Below are positions 9,374 to 18,282 of a stretch of 64,000 nt of DNA, one piece after another. The position numbers were made by a program, and so were the translations under genes. This DNA is from DATAOG01 sp963782885 (GTDB taxonomy: Bacteria; Pseudomonadota; Alphaproteobacteria; Geminicoccales; Geminicoccaceae). A model generated the notes under the pieces. It did not search any database. It saw nothing but the letters and a program-made list of their open reading frames with translations, and was not told the origin of the DNA. The stretch lies in assembly GCA_963782885.1 (NCBI GenBank), contig CAWALL010000040.1, positions 558,001 through 622,000 of the forward strand. The letters are read 5' to 3'. Numbering within the stretch: position 1 is the stretch's first letter; every line of letters starts with the position of its first letter.

Positions 9374-9547
9374 GCTCCCTGAGCAAGTTGTTGTTCTTGC
9401 GCGCCGGAATTAAATCGGACTCCCCGAGCGGGCTGGTGTCACCCCGGCGGAGCAGCATTGCTGCTAATGGAACCAGCAACAGGGAACGCGGCCGGTTGTC
9501 AACCGCACGATCGTGAAATCTGCAGCCGGCCCCCGCCACCGCGGGCG

Positions 9548-9614
9548 GGCAATCACGGGCGCTCGCCGCCCACTGCTTGGCGCCGAGGAGTTCGAGGTCG
9601 ATCGAGTCCATGGC
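9548..9614 (-). pseudogene. Mutated copy of the 3' end of the neighbouring GDSL hydrolase gene
   Basis: On the minus strand this segment encodes SIDLELLGAKQ followed by TGG where the intact gene (12276-13613) has SIDLELLGVKQ followed by TGA. The similarity continues past the stop: ggcaatca..gcgc and the following bases match those beyond 12276. The segment is therefore a duplicated gene tail with its stop mutated to Trp, and no upstream part of the gene remains. The rest of the 310-bp gap (9374-9683) shows no gene. Confidence 0.65.
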
Positions 9615-9683
9615 CTTCTGGAACGGGCGATGAAGCGCTATGGCCGGCGGGCACCATCGTGACGGATTGGGCTGACACCCCCC

Positions 9684-12029
9684 TCAGGGCTGATCGGCCC
9701 TCGTCGTCATCGGCGGCTGGCGGAACACCTTCAAGTCGGGGCGAGGCCCCGCATAGCGCTCCACCTCGACCAGGCAGCTGTGGGCGCTGGTGCCCTGGGC
9801 GAGCGTGGACGTGCCGACGTCTCGGGTGAGCACGTTCGGATTGCCATGCACGTCGAGACTGCGGGGCTCGGCGGGATCGGCCGGATCGTACCAGGCACCG
9901 GTCGGCAGCACGACGACGCCTGGCCGGACCCTGTCCGTGACCAGCGCGCCCGCGAGCGTCGCGCCGCGATCGTTGAACACGCGGACGAGGTCGCCAGCGG
10001 CAATGCCTCTGGCCCCGGCGTCGCGCGGATGGATGCGGATCACCTCGCGGCCCTCGATCTTGGCGTCGCGGCTGGTCTTGCCGAAATCGTACTGGCTGTG
10101 CAGCCGCGTGATGGGCTGGTTGGAGTTGAGCGCCAGCGGAAAGCGTGCCGCGCGGGCGCTGCCGATGAACTCCTCCTTCTCGAACCACATCGGATGCCCC
10201 TTGCAGTCGGCGAGATCGAAGGACGCGATCGTTGTCGAGAAGATTTCGACCTTGCCGGACGGCGTCGCCAGTGGCGCGCCTGCGGGGTCGGCCCGGAATC
10301 GCTCGAGCGTGAAGGTCCGCGCCGGCACCTGGTCTCGATCGAGCCTGAACACGCCGCCCTGCCAGAAGGTCTGGAAGTCCGGCAGGTCGATATCGGCCTC
10401 GGCGGCGCGCTGCACGGTCACCTTCCAGAGATGCTCGATCCACTCCCTGGGCGTTCGGCCCTCGGTGAAGCGCTCGGCAAAGCCCAGCCGTTCGGCGAGC
10501 CCGGTCAGGATCGCGTAGTCGTCTCTCGCCTCCTCGAACGGCTCGAGGACCTGGTGCATCGGCGCGGCCGAGAGCTCGGAGGTGCCCCAGGCGAAATCCT
10601 CGCGCTCGAGCGCCGTGGTCGCGGGAAACACGATATCGGCATGGCGCGCGGTCGCGGTCCAGAACGGCTCGTTGACGATGATGGTCTCGGGCTTCGCCCA
10701 GGCTTCTCGGAGGCGGTTCAGGTCCTGATGGTGGTGGAACGGGTTGCCGCCCGCCCAGTAGATCAGGCGGATATCCGGATAGGTCAGTCTCTGGCCGTTG
10801 AACCGCACCGTGCCGCCGGGATCGAGCAGCATGTCGGCGATCCGCGCGACTGGGATGAAGGCCCCGACCGGGTTGTCGCCCTGTGGCAGCGCGCCGACCT
10901 TGAACGGCAGGCTCCGGCGGCCGGCGAAGCCGAAATTGTGGATGCAGCCATAGCCGTAGCCGACGCCTTGGCCGGGCAGCCCGAGATTGCCGAGCATGGC
11001 GCCGAGCACCGCGATCATCCAATAGGGCTGATCGCCGTTCTCGGTCCGCTGCAGCGACCAGCTGATCGACAAGAGGCAGGGCTCGCTCGCCATCCGGCGG
11101 GCCAGCGCTCGGATCCGGTCGGGCTCGATGTCGCAGATCGCCGCCGCCCAGTCGGCATCCTTGGGCACGCCGTCGCTCTCTCCGAGCAGATAGGGGACGA
11201 AGCGCTCGTAGCCGACGCAATGGGACTTTAGGAAATCCTTGTCGTGCCGATCCGCGCTGTGCAGCGTGTGCGCCAGACCCAGCATCAGCGCGACATCGGC
11301 ATTGGGACGGATCGGCCACCAGTCGGCGTCGAGAAAATCGGCGACGTCGTCCTTGACCGGGCTGATGCAGACCACCTCGATCCCGGCCTCCCGCCAGCGC
11401 CGCAGCTGGCGGCGCGCGGAATGGTCGCCGATGCCGCCCTGGTTGATCTGGGTGTTCTTCATCGAGATGCCGCCGAAGCTCACCACGAGGCGGGTGTGCT
11501 CCAGCACGTCCTCGATCGTCGGCGCCTCCTCCATCAGCTTCAAGGACGCCACGCCGAGCACGTGGGGGATGATCACCTGGGCCGTGCCGGTGGAGTAGGA
11601 CTGGACGGAGTAGGTATAGCCGCCGAGCTGATTGAGGAAGCGATGCAGCTGGCTCTGCGCATGGTGAAAGCGGCCGGCGCTCGCCCAGCCGTAGGAGCCG
11701 CCGAAGATCGCCTGGTTGCCGTACTCGGCGACCACCCGCCGCAGCGCCTCCGCCGCCATGTCCAGCGCCTCGTCCCAGGGCACGGCGACGAACGGCTCGA
11801 CGCCGCGTTTGCCGCCATCGCTCCGCCCCGGCCGCTTCAGCCAGCCCGCGCGGACGCAGGGGCGCGGAACGCGACAGCCGGCATCCTGCGAGGCGAGCAG
11901 AGACTGGCCGATGGGCGAGGGCTGGGTGTCGTGCTCGGCCGGATGAACGCCCGCAATCCGGCCGTTCCGGGTCTCGACGTTGAAGTTGCCCCAGTGGGTG
12001 CTGGTCGGGATCAGCATCGGCATCGCCAT
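9684..12029 (-). CDS. bisC: Molybdopterin-dependent reductase, BisC/TorA-DMSO reductase family
   Basis: A 781-residue molybdenum enzyme of the DMSO reductase family, close in length and layout to biotin sulfoxide reductase. Near residue 110 the stretch GGSYGWASAGRFHHA carries the Ser ligand to Mo and matches BisC/TorA/DorA. The N-terminus (MPMLIPTSTHWGNF) lacks both the 4Fe-4S cysteines and a Tat signal, as in cytoplasmic BisC. Pterin-binding motifs include SFGGISMKNTQINQGG and the C-terminal PTGAWYDPADP. The likely reaction is reduction of S- or N-oxides (biotin or methionine sulfoxide, TMAO) using a soluble donor. No dedicated partner subunit or cofactor gene is adjacent. Confidence 0.85.
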   Translation of the reverse strand: MAMPMLIPTSTHWGNFNVETRNGRIAGVHPAEHDTQPSPIGQSLLASQDAGCRVPRPCVRAGWLKRPGRSDGGKRGVEPFVAVPWDEALDMAAEALRRVVAEYGNQAIFGGSYGWASAGRFHHAQSQLHRFLNQLGGYTYSVQSYSTGTAQVIIPHVLGVASLKLMEEAPTIEDVLEHTRLVVSFGGISMKNTQINQGGIGDHSARRQLRRWREAGIEVVCISPVKDDVADFLDADWWPIRPNADVALMLGLAHTLHSADRHDKDFLKSHCVGYERFVPYLLGESDGVPKDADWAAAICDIEPDRIRALARRMASEPCLLSISWSLQRTENGDQPYWMIAVLGAMLGNLGLPGQGVGYGYGCIHNFGFAGRRSLPFKVGALPQGDNPVGAFIPVARIADMLLDPGGTVRFNGQRLTYPDIRLIYWAGGNPFHHHQDLNRLREAWAKPETIIVNEPFWTATARHADIVFPATTALEREDFAWGTSELSAAPMHQVLEPFEEARDDYAILTGLAERLGFAERFTEGRTPREWIEHLWKVTVQRAAEADIDLPDFQTFWQGGVFRLDRDQVPARTFTLERFRADPAGAPLATPSGKVEIFSTTIASFDLADCKGHPMWFEKEEFIGSARAARFPLALNSNQPITRLHSQYDFGKTSRDAKIEGREVIRIHPRDAGARGIAAGDLVRVFNDRGATLAGALVTDRVRPGVVVLPTGAWYDPADPAEPRSLDVHGNPNVLTRDVGTSTLAQGTSAHSCLVEVERYAGPRPDLKVFRQPPMTTRADQP

Positions 12030-12275
12030 GATCGGCCTCGAGGGTGGTGAATCCGGAACTTAGTCTATCTAGGTGCTCAGCGTCACCGGACCATGCATCC
12101 AGAAGCCACCGCGGTCGCACGAAGCCGCCGGGTCCGCGGCGCGGAGCCAGTAGGCCGAGCCAGCAAGGTCACGAATGCCACGCCACCGGCAATGGCCGCG
12201 ACGGCCAGGCGATTTAGCTGCGCTTCGCGCTCTGGTCGGCGAGACCGCGGGTTGGCAATCAGCGGCGCCCGCCGC

Positions 12276-13613
12276 TCACTGCTTGACGCCCAGCAGCTCG
12301 AGGTCGATCGAGTTGGCCATGGCCCGGTAGCCGACATCCTGCGGGTGCAGGTGGTCGCCGGAGTCGTACTCGGCCTTGATGTGCTTGGGGTCGTTGGGGT
12401 CGCGGGTGGCGGCGTCGAAGTCGATCACGCCGTCGAAGGCGCCGCTGGTCCGAATCCACTGGTTGACCGCCTCGCGCTTGGCCTCCTTCTCCTCGTTGTA
12501 ATAGCCGTACAGCGGGAAGCCGTGGAAGGTGTCCTCGAACGGCGTCAGCGTCGCGCCGACGATGGTCATGCCGTGCTCGTGGGCGCGCGCGATCAGCTGC
12601 TGATAGCCGGCGATGATGTCCTCGGCCGACGGCGCCGGCTCGCCCTTGGGCACCAGGATCGTGTCCGGCCAGCCGATGTCGTTGATGCCCATCATCAGGA
12701 CCACGGTGTCGGCGCGCGGCTGGCTCAAGACGTCGCGATCGAAGCGGGCGAGCGCGTTGTCGCCCATCCGGTCGCGCAGCACGCGGGCGCCCGAGATGCC
12801 CTCGTTGACGACCGCGACCCGCGGGTCGGCCTTGACCAGGCGCTCGGCCAGGAAGTCGGGCCAGCGGTGGTTGGCATCCGGCGTCGAGGCGGCGCCGTCG
12901 GTGATCGAATCGCCGAAGGTCACGACCGCGCGCGCGTCGGGGGTGGCGTCGACCTGGATCTCGCTGAGAAAGATCCGGGACTTGATGGTCTGTGCGGGCT
13001 CGAACGAGCCGTCGCCGGCGAAGTCGCCCTCGGCCGAGATGTAGGCCGTCTGGGCGCCCTCGTTGTGCCAGGTCGAGGTCGGCGAGATCTCGGGGAAGTA
13101 CAGGTCGACCGCGACGCTGGCCAGCGGCTTGACCGCGAGGTCGACCGGGTCGCTGACCATCGGCGCGCCGGGCGGGATCGTGATCGAGGACGCGCCGCTG
13201 AAGGTCAGCACGTGGTCGGAGGCGGTATCGATCGCACCGCCTTCGCCGGCGAGTGCCACGTGGGCGGCGCCGACCACCAGCGGCCGGTCGCCGTATTCGT
13301 TGGAGAGCACGACGCGCAGCCGCTGGCCGCCGATGCTGATGCGCGCGACCTGGCGGAGCGTCTGGTTGCGCAGCGAGCGTGGGATCCCGACCGGAGCGAA
13401 GAAATCCGCTTCCCAGACCGGCTGCGGGCTCGCCGCCCAGGTGCCGATCCAGTTGCCGGCATCGGCATTCGCGGCGACCGCGGCCGGACCCGCGAGTGCG
13501 GCCGCCAGCAGCGCGACGCCGGCGAGCGCGCCGAGGGCGCGAGCCCGTCTGCAAACGACCGGCACGAGCCCACGCTCTGCTGTAAGCTGCCGGTCTCGAT
13601 GGCCCTGGGTCAT
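12276..13613 (-). CDS. Secreted SGNH/GDSL-family hydrolase
   Basis: A 445-residue protein with an N-terminal export signal (ALGALAGVALLAAALAGPAAVAA). Residues 50-220 form a beta-rich domain (NWIGTWAASPQPVW) found in front of many extracellular GDSL esterases. The SGNH hydrolase domain follows: block I VVTFGDSITDG near residue 232 supplies the nucleophilic Ser, block III MMGINDIG the Asn, and block V DHLHPQDVGY near residue 420 the Asp-His pair. The family removes acyl groups from polysaccharides or lipids outside the cytoplasm; the substrate is not visible. A mutated copy of its 3' end lies 2.7 kb away beyond the molybdoenzyme. Confidence 0.88.
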   Translation of the reverse strand: MTQGHRDRQLTAERGLVPVVCRRARALGALAGVALLAAALAGPAAVAANADAGNWIGTWAASPQPVWEADFFAPVGIPRSLRNQTLRQVARISIGGQRLRVVLSNEYGDRPLVVGAAHVALAGEGGAIDTASDHVLTFSGASSITIPPGAPMVSDPVDLAVKPLASVAVDLYFPEISPTSTWHNEGAQTAYISAEGDFAGDGSFEPAQTIKSRIFLSEIQVDATPDARAVVTFGDSITDGAASTPDANHRWPDFLAERLVKADPRVAVVNEGISGARVLRDRMGDNALARFDRDVLSQPRADTVVLMMGINDIGWPDTILVPKGEPAPSAEDIIAGYQQLIARAHEHGMTIVGATLTPFEDTFHGFPLYGYYNEEKEAKREAVNQWIRTSGAFDGVIDFDAATRDPNDPKHIKAEYDSGDHLHPQDVGYRAMANSIDLELLGVKQ

Positions 13614-13839
13614 GGCTCGCCTCCCCGTCGATGCGCCTGGTTAGCGGCGCGGTTGATCCTGCCCTGATGACCGCCAGCTCTAGCACACGCCCTGTGGTTC
13701 GGCCAGCGCGGAGGCTCTTCACATCAGGGGCTGAGACGCGGGCTCGCGTGCTCGAGGCTGGACGTCTGCCCGCCGGCCCCTACTTCCTACCTCGCGCGGC
13801 GCGGGATGATCGCCCCGACGGGCAAGGAGGAGCATCGAT

Positions 13840-14475
13840 ATGGCCGACGAGCTGGTCTTCTATACCAACCCGATGTCGCGCGGGCGGATCGTCCGGTGGC
13901 TGCTCGAGGAGATCGGCCAGCCGTACCGCGCCGAGCTGGTCGACTACGGCACGGCGATCAAGGGGCCCGAGTATCTGCGCATCAACCCCCTGGGCAAGGT
14001 CCCGGCGCTCCGGCACGGCGATACCGTGATCACGGAGACGCCCGCCATCTGCTGCTATCTGGCCGATGCGTTCCCGGAGGCCGGGCTCGCGCCGGCGCCG
14101 GGCAGCCGGCTGCGGGGACCGTACTATCGCTGGATGTTCTTCGCCGCCGGGCCGCTGGAGGCGGCCGTGACCAACCAGGCGCTCGGCGTGAGTGTACCTG
14201 CCGAGCGCAAGCCCATGGTCGGCTATGGCGATCTCGCGGACATGCTCTCGATGCTCGAGGGCGCGCTCGGGGGGCAGGAGTATCTGGTCGGCGACCGGTT
14301 CAGCGCCGCCGACGTCTACGTCGGCTCGCACATCGGCTGGGGCATGCGCTTCGGCACGATCGAGAAGCGCCCGGCATTCGAGCGCTACTTCGAGCGGCTC
14401 GGCGCCCGCCCGGCCGCGATCCGGGCGCGCCAGATCGACGAGGCCCTGATGCCTGACGCCAGCCAGCGGCTCTGA
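13840..14475 (+). CDS. Glutathione S-transferase family protein
   Basis: 211 residues with a thioredoxin-like N-terminal domain (FYTNPMSRGRIVRWLLEEIG, where Ser12 is the probable catalytic residue), the cis-Pro and glutathione-contact segment NPLGKVPALRHGD, and ITETPAICCYLAD. An all-helical C-terminal half contains GDRFSAADVYVGSHI, the N-capping box of GSTs. The start is supported by aaggagg eleven to seventeen bases upstream. Likely a cytosolic detoxification or thiol-transfer enzyme; no neighbouring gene points to a substrate. Confidence 0.9.
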   Translation: MADELVFYTNPMSRGRIVRWLLEEIGQPYRAELVDYGTAIKGPEYLRINPLGKVPALRHGDTVITETPAICCYLADAFPEAGLAPAPGSRLRGPYYRWMFFAAGPLEAAVTNQALGVSVPAERKPMVGYGDLADMLSMLEGALGGQEYLVGDRFSAADVYVGSHIGWGMRFGTIEKRPAFERYFERLGARPAAIRARQIDEALMPDASQRL

Positions 14476-14539
14476 CCGGTGCTGATGCGGCGCCGGGATG
14501 CCGGCTCCAACCCCGCAAGGTTCATTGCCACGATGCGCG

Positions 14540-14555
14540 TGTGATCCAGTTCACA
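14540..14555 (+). promoter_or_regulatory. CRP-type palindrome TGTGA-N6-TCACA
   Basis: TGTGATCCAGTTCACA matches both half-sites of the CRP consensus exactly. It is about 113 bp before the membrane-protein start at 14668 and is the only intergenic element between that gene and the GST gene. A relative, CACGA-N6-TCACA sharing gatcYagttcaca, sits at 24319-24334 before the cold-shock gene. Whether a CRP/FNR-family protein binds is an inference. Confidence 0.5.
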
Positions 14556-14667
14556 GTCTCCCTCGGCCATCCGACGCTATCTGTCTGATTGAGCTTGTCG
14601 GCGAGCGGAAATCGGCAGGCGTTCATTCGTCGGGCACCACCGGCGGTCGGAAGCGGGGAGGATGCAG

Positions 14668-16020
14668 ATGGACAACGAAGCGCGCTCGACCAACGGCCGC
14701 GCCAACGCCGCAGCCGACCCGGGACCGCTTGGCCAAGGTGCCGCGTCACCGGAATCAGGCCGTCCCGCGGGCGGGACCGGCGATCAGGAGGCGGCGCGGC
14801 GGCCGACGGAGGAGGAGGCGTCCGGTCAGCGCCGCGACGATGGCGCGGCCGGAACCGGCGGTGCAGGCCGCGGCGGGGCTGCGGCCGGCGGCGATGCCGG
14901 CCCGGCTGCCAGGCGATCGATCTTCGGGAAGCTGTTCAGGAACCGGTGGTGGCGGCGCAATCTGGGCGACAACTTCTCGCTCGAGCATGAGTTCGACGCC
15001 AAGATCGACCGGCTGCGGATCATCCTCTCGACCATGCCGCAGACTGTGGTGCCGGCGATGGACGCCGCGCTGCGCGAGCAGCTCGTCTGCCAGCTCGACC
15101 GAGCGGCCGAACTGCTCGACGGCTGCGAGCCGTTCGAGCGCGTCATGCAGCGCATCAACTTCGTCGAGGCGGAGATCATGATGCGGCTGGCCGACGAGCA
15201 CCTCGATCTCGCGATCGAGGCGTTGCGCGCCGAGGCCAGCATCAGCCTGCCGGAAACCGCGAGCAAGACGATGCTCGACGAGATCGACAAGCTGGCCAAT
15301 TCGACCGAGCAGCCGGCGCAGCGCAAGGTCAAGATCGTCGGGCTCAAGGCGCGCCTCACCGCGTCGGTGATCGAGCTGTTCCGGGGCAGCGAGCGGGCCC
15401 GGGATGCGATTCAGATCCTGGGCGTGGCGCTGATCGCGCTGACGATCGCGCTCGGCGGCCTGTTCGATCGCAACCTCGATCTGCAGCAAGCGCTGTTCAC
15501 CCACTACGGCGACCCGCTCCCGCCGCAGCTGCAGGCCGAGCCCGCTCAGCCCGTCACCCCGACAGCCCCGACGACGACCAACGACGGCGCGGCGAACCAG
15601 GTCGTACCGGACCCAGGCGCGCCATCCTCGACCCAGAACGCGACGACCACCGAGAAGGCCGCGCGCGCCAACCCGCCCGAGCCGCTCCATTATCGCGACG
15701 GTCCCTCGCGCCTGATCGGCTTTGCCTTCCCGGTGCTGGTGATGGCGTCCTTCTTCGGCGGCATCGGGGCCTGCCTGAGCGGCTTGTTCAGCTTCACGCT
15801 GCAGGGCCGGGTGCCCAACGAGTACGAGGGCTGGTTTCGCACCCTGATCCGGCCGGTGATCGGCCTCGCCTCGGGCTTTCTCGCGGTCGTCATCCTGCGC
15901 AGCGGGCTGCTGACCTTCGGCGACGACCTGGCCTGGGTGGCGATCACGGCCCTCGCGTTCGGCTTCAGCGAGCGGCTGTTCATGGGCACGATGGAGCGTC
16001 TCGAAGGTCTGCCGAAGTGA
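14668..16020 (+). CDS. Membrane protein of unknown function with a disordered, proline/threonine-rich loop
   Basis: 450 residues, not recognised. The first 85 residues are low-complexity Gly/Ala/Arg/Glu and probably disordered. Residues 85-250 are helical and charged (cytosolic). A hydrophobic helix follows (ILGVALIALTIALGGLFD), then about 90 residues of Pro/Thr/Ala-rich sequence that would lie outside the cytoplasm. Three more hydrophobic stretches follow near FAFPVLVMASFFGG, GLASGFLAVVILR and WVAITALAFGF. The ATG at 14668 is preferred over 14662 because ggggagg at 14655-14661 gives normal spacing only for 14668. A CRP-like palindrome lies upstream. Single gene, no operon partner. Confidence 0.75.
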   Translation: MDNEARSTNGRANAAADPGPLGQGAASPESGRPAGGTGDQEAARRPTEEEASGQRRDDGAAGTGGAGRGGAAAGGDAGPAARRSIFGKLFRNRWWRRNLGDNFSLEHEFDAKIDRLRIILSTMPQTVVPAMDAALREQLVCQLDRAAELLDGCEPFERVMQRINFVEAEIMMRLADEHLDLAIEALRAEASISLPETASKTMLDEIDKLANSTEQPAQRKVKIVGLKARLTASVIELFRGSERARDAIQILGVALIALTIALGGLFDRNLDLQQALFTHYGDPLPPQLQAEPAQPVTPTAPTTTNDGAANQVVPDPGAPSSTQNATTTEKAARANPPEPLHYRDGPSRLIGFAFPVLVMASFFGGIGACLSGLFSFTLQGRVPNEYEGWFRTLIRPVIGLASGFLAVVILRSGLLTFGDDLAWVAITALAFGFSERLFMGTMERLEGLPK

Positions 16021-16074
16021 CCGGCCAGCGGTCCGCGGCCCGGCTCGGCCGGCGGCGCAACCGTCGCGGGACCG

Positions 16075-16971
16075 TCACAGCCGGTAGCAGCGGATCGCAT
16101 TGTCCTGGAACAGCGCCCGGCGTTCGGGCTCGGAGAAGTCGCCGGTGATCCGGTCGAAGGCGCTCCAGAGCGCATCGTAGCTGCTCTGCAGCCGGTCGAC
16201 CGGGAAGTTGGACGCGAACATGCAGCGCTCGGGCCCGAAGATCTCGATCGTGGCGAGCACGAAGGGACGGATCACCGCGGGCGTCCAGCCATGGTGGAAC
16301 ATGGCCAGGCCCGAGATCTTGGCGGCGACGTTCGGGGCCTGGGCGAGCGTGCGCATGCCCTGGCGCCAGTTCGCGACGTACTCGGGATCGCGCGAGCGCG
16401 GCATGCCGGTGTGGTTCAGGATCAGCTGGATGTTTGGAAAAGAGTTGGCGAGATCGAGGGCGTCGGCCATCTGCTGCCAGAAGATCTGCAGATCGAAGGA
16501 CAGCCGGTATCTCTCCAGGAGGGCATAGCCCCGGCGCCATTGGCCGTCGGTCAGCCAGTCGCCCCGCGTGGTTGCGCAATAAAGCGGCGCGCCCTGTTCG
16601 TAGTTCAAAAGAAAACGGATGCCGCGGACGTTCGGACAGCGGATGTGGCCTTCGAGGACCGCCTCGACTTTGGGGTCGGCGGGATCGGCAAAGGCCACGA
16701 TGCCATGGGGAAAACCGCCGGAGGCCGGGTCGTCGGCGATCGCCTGCAGCCAGGCGGTCTCCTTGACCGCATCGGCGTGCTCGATCTCGGCCTGGAGGTG
16801 GACGGACTTCACGAGCTCCTGGTTACCGGCGTCCTTGAGGAAATCGGCGAGCAGGTAGCTCTTGCAGATCGGCGAGAGGTCGCCCGCGGGATGGCGGGTC
16901 TCGGGGCTGAGCCAGGGGTAACGGTTGGCCTCGAGGTCCCAGAGGTGGTGGTGGGCGTCGACGATCTTCAT
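16075..16971 (-). CDS. Amidohydrolase-family (COG3618) lactonase-like hydrolase
   Basis: 298 residues of the amidohydrolase-2 TIM-barrel family. The N-terminal metal motif is VDAHHHLWD, followed by HLQAEIEHAD, ILNHTGMP and a C-terminal ASNFPVD, where many relatives also have SNFP. Members near this family open sugar-acid lactones such as L-rhamnono- or L-fucono-lactone. It lies 10 bp downstream of the enolase-superfamily gene on the same strand, so both are likely co-transcribed and act in one catabolic route for a sugar acid. Confidence 0.85.
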   Translation of the reverse strand: MKIVDAHHHLWDLEANRYPWLSPETRHPAGDLSPICKSYLLADFLKDAGNQELVKSVHLQAEIEHADAVKETAWLQAIADDPASGGFPHGIVAFADPADPKVEAVLEGHIRCPNVRGIRFLLNYEQGAPLYCATTRGDWLTDGQWRRGYALLERYRLSFDLQIFWQQMADALDLANSFPNIQLILNHTGMPRSRDPEYVANWRQGMRTLAQAPNVAAKISGLAMFHHGWTPAVIRPFVLATIEIFGPERCMFASNFPVDRLQSSYDALWSAFDRITGDFSEPERRALFQDNAIRCYRL

Positions 16972-16981
16972 ATGCGCGAGC

Positions 16982-18163
16982 CTACTCGAAGACGTGGTGG
17001 GCGGTCCGGTTCCGTTCGATGAAGCCCCAGTCGTAGGTGACGCCGAGGCCCGGGCCGTCGGGCACCGGGAAGCAGCCGTCGGCGCCGACGTCTTCCAGAA
17101 GATCGCTGTAGCCGCAGGCGTAGACCGGGGGCATCGCGTTCGGCATGTCGGGGCCGACCAGGGCCAGCTCGTAGAAGTGGGTGTTGCGCAGTGCGGCGAT
17201 GCAGTGGCGGTGCGCCGGGCCCGAGGCGTGCAGCTGGACGTCGAGGCCGAGCGCTTCGCACAAGTGGGCGATCTTGATGCAGCCGGTGATGCCCAGGTCG
17301 TACTCGGGGTCGGCGTGGATCATGTCGCAGCCGCCCATGATCACGAAGCTCGCCTTCTGCTCGAGGCCGCGGACGTGTTCGGTGATCAGAAGCGGCGTCT
17401 TCAGTTTCTCGCGTAAGCGCTTGTGGCCGAAGGCGGAGACCGCCGCGTCGCGGTAGGGGTCCTCGTACCAGAAATAGCTGGCCTCGTCGCAGGCGCGGCC
17501 GACGTGGAGCGCGTCCATGAAGGTCCGGAGCTCGCAGGCGGGGTCGATCATCAGCGCCATCTCGTCGCCGACCCGGGCGCGCACGCCCAGCACGTTCCTG
17601 GCCTCGCGCACCCGGTCGCCATCGTGCCAGCCGTGGATCTTGAAGCCCCTGTAGCCCATCTGCCTGCAGGCGTCCGCAAAGTCGGCGAACGCCTCCGGGC
17701 TGTCGAGGCCGCCCGGCTGGTCCTGGCCGTGGTAGGTGCTGGCGTAGGTCGGAAGGCGCGTGCGGAAGCCGCCCAAAAGTCTGGCGACCGGCACGCCGTA
17801 CTTCCGGCCGGCGAGGTCCCAGAGTGCTATGTCGATGGGCCCGTGGCCCATGTGGTCGTAGGCGCGCAGCTCCCGCTTCAGGTCGTCGTAGATCTGCTCG
17901 CGCGCCTCCGGGTCGCGGCCGAGCAGATGCGGGGCGAGCATCAGGCTCTGGGCCATGGCCGCGGGCGTCCCGACCCAGTGGCTGACGTATTCGCCGAGCA
18001 GGCCGTCGTCGGTCCGGATCCGGACCGCGTAGCGGCTGGCCTTGACCTTGCTGCCCTTCTGGTAAACCCAGTTGCCGACCCCGGCCGCGCCATGCGCCGG
18101 CAGGCCGAGATTCGGCACGTCGTAACCGAAGGCCTGGATCTCGACCCGGTCGATCCTGCTCAT
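16982..18163 (-). CDS. Enolase-superfamily (mandelate racemase/muconate lactonizing type) dehydratase
   Basis: 393 residues from ATG 18163, chosen because gggggga precedes it; an upstream in-frame start would overlap the antitoxin promoter. A capping domain (residues 1-130) is followed by the barrel: GFKIHGWHDGD, with the Lys-x-His pair, metal ligands in MIDPAC, WYEDPY and LLITEH, and the late histidine in LHASGPAH. This layout fits sugar-acid dehydratases of the MR subgroup rather than MLE or o-succinylbenzoate synthase. It is the first gene of a two-gene operon with the amidohydrolase. The exact acid-sugar substrate is not decidable from sequence. Confidence 0.85.
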   Translation of the reverse strand: MSRIDRVEIQAFGYDVPNLGLPAHGAAGVGNWVYQKGSKVKASRYAVRIRTDDGLLGEYVSHWVGTPAAMAQSLMLAPHLLGRDPEAREQIYDDLKRELRAYDHMGHGPIDIALWDLAGRKYGVPVARLLGGFRTRLPTYASTYHGQDQPGGLDSPEAFADFADACRQMGYRGFKIHGWHDGDRVREARNVLGVRARVGDEMALMIDPACELRTFMDALHVGRACDEASYFWYEDPYRDAAVSAFGHKRLREKLKTPLLITEHVRGLEQKASFVIMGGCDMIHADPEYDLGITGCIKIAHLCEALGLDVQLHASGPAHRHCIAALRNTHFYELALVGPDMPNAMPPVYACGYSDLLEDVGADGCFPVPDGPGLGVTYDWGFIERNRTAHHVFE

Positions 18164-18249
18164 GGCGTCCCCCCGCAGCTCCCCGGGTGCATTCAATAGC
18201 AGCGATCGCGCGGCTGGCAACTTGTGCAGGCAACGGCGGATCACTAGTC

Positions 18250-18255
18250 TATAAT
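18250..18255 (+). promoter_or_regulatory. Consensus -10 box upstream of the antitoxin gene
   Basis: TATAAT at 18250-18255 is a perfect sigma70 -10 hexamer 27 bp before the antitoxin ATG. No good -35 lies 16-18 bp upstream, which would suit an antitoxin-autoregulated weak promoter. It is also close to the divergent enolase-family start at 18163. Confidence 0.45.
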
Positions 18256-18282
18256 TTCGACCAGAACGGAAGTACGCCGCCG

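Noticed and set aside
9553..12120. 855-codon minus frame over the molybdoenzyme
   Set aside because: It is the alternative frame of the same strand; Arg/Pro-rich and without motifs. The true gene is the frame ending at 9684 with the Ser ligand and pterin motifs.
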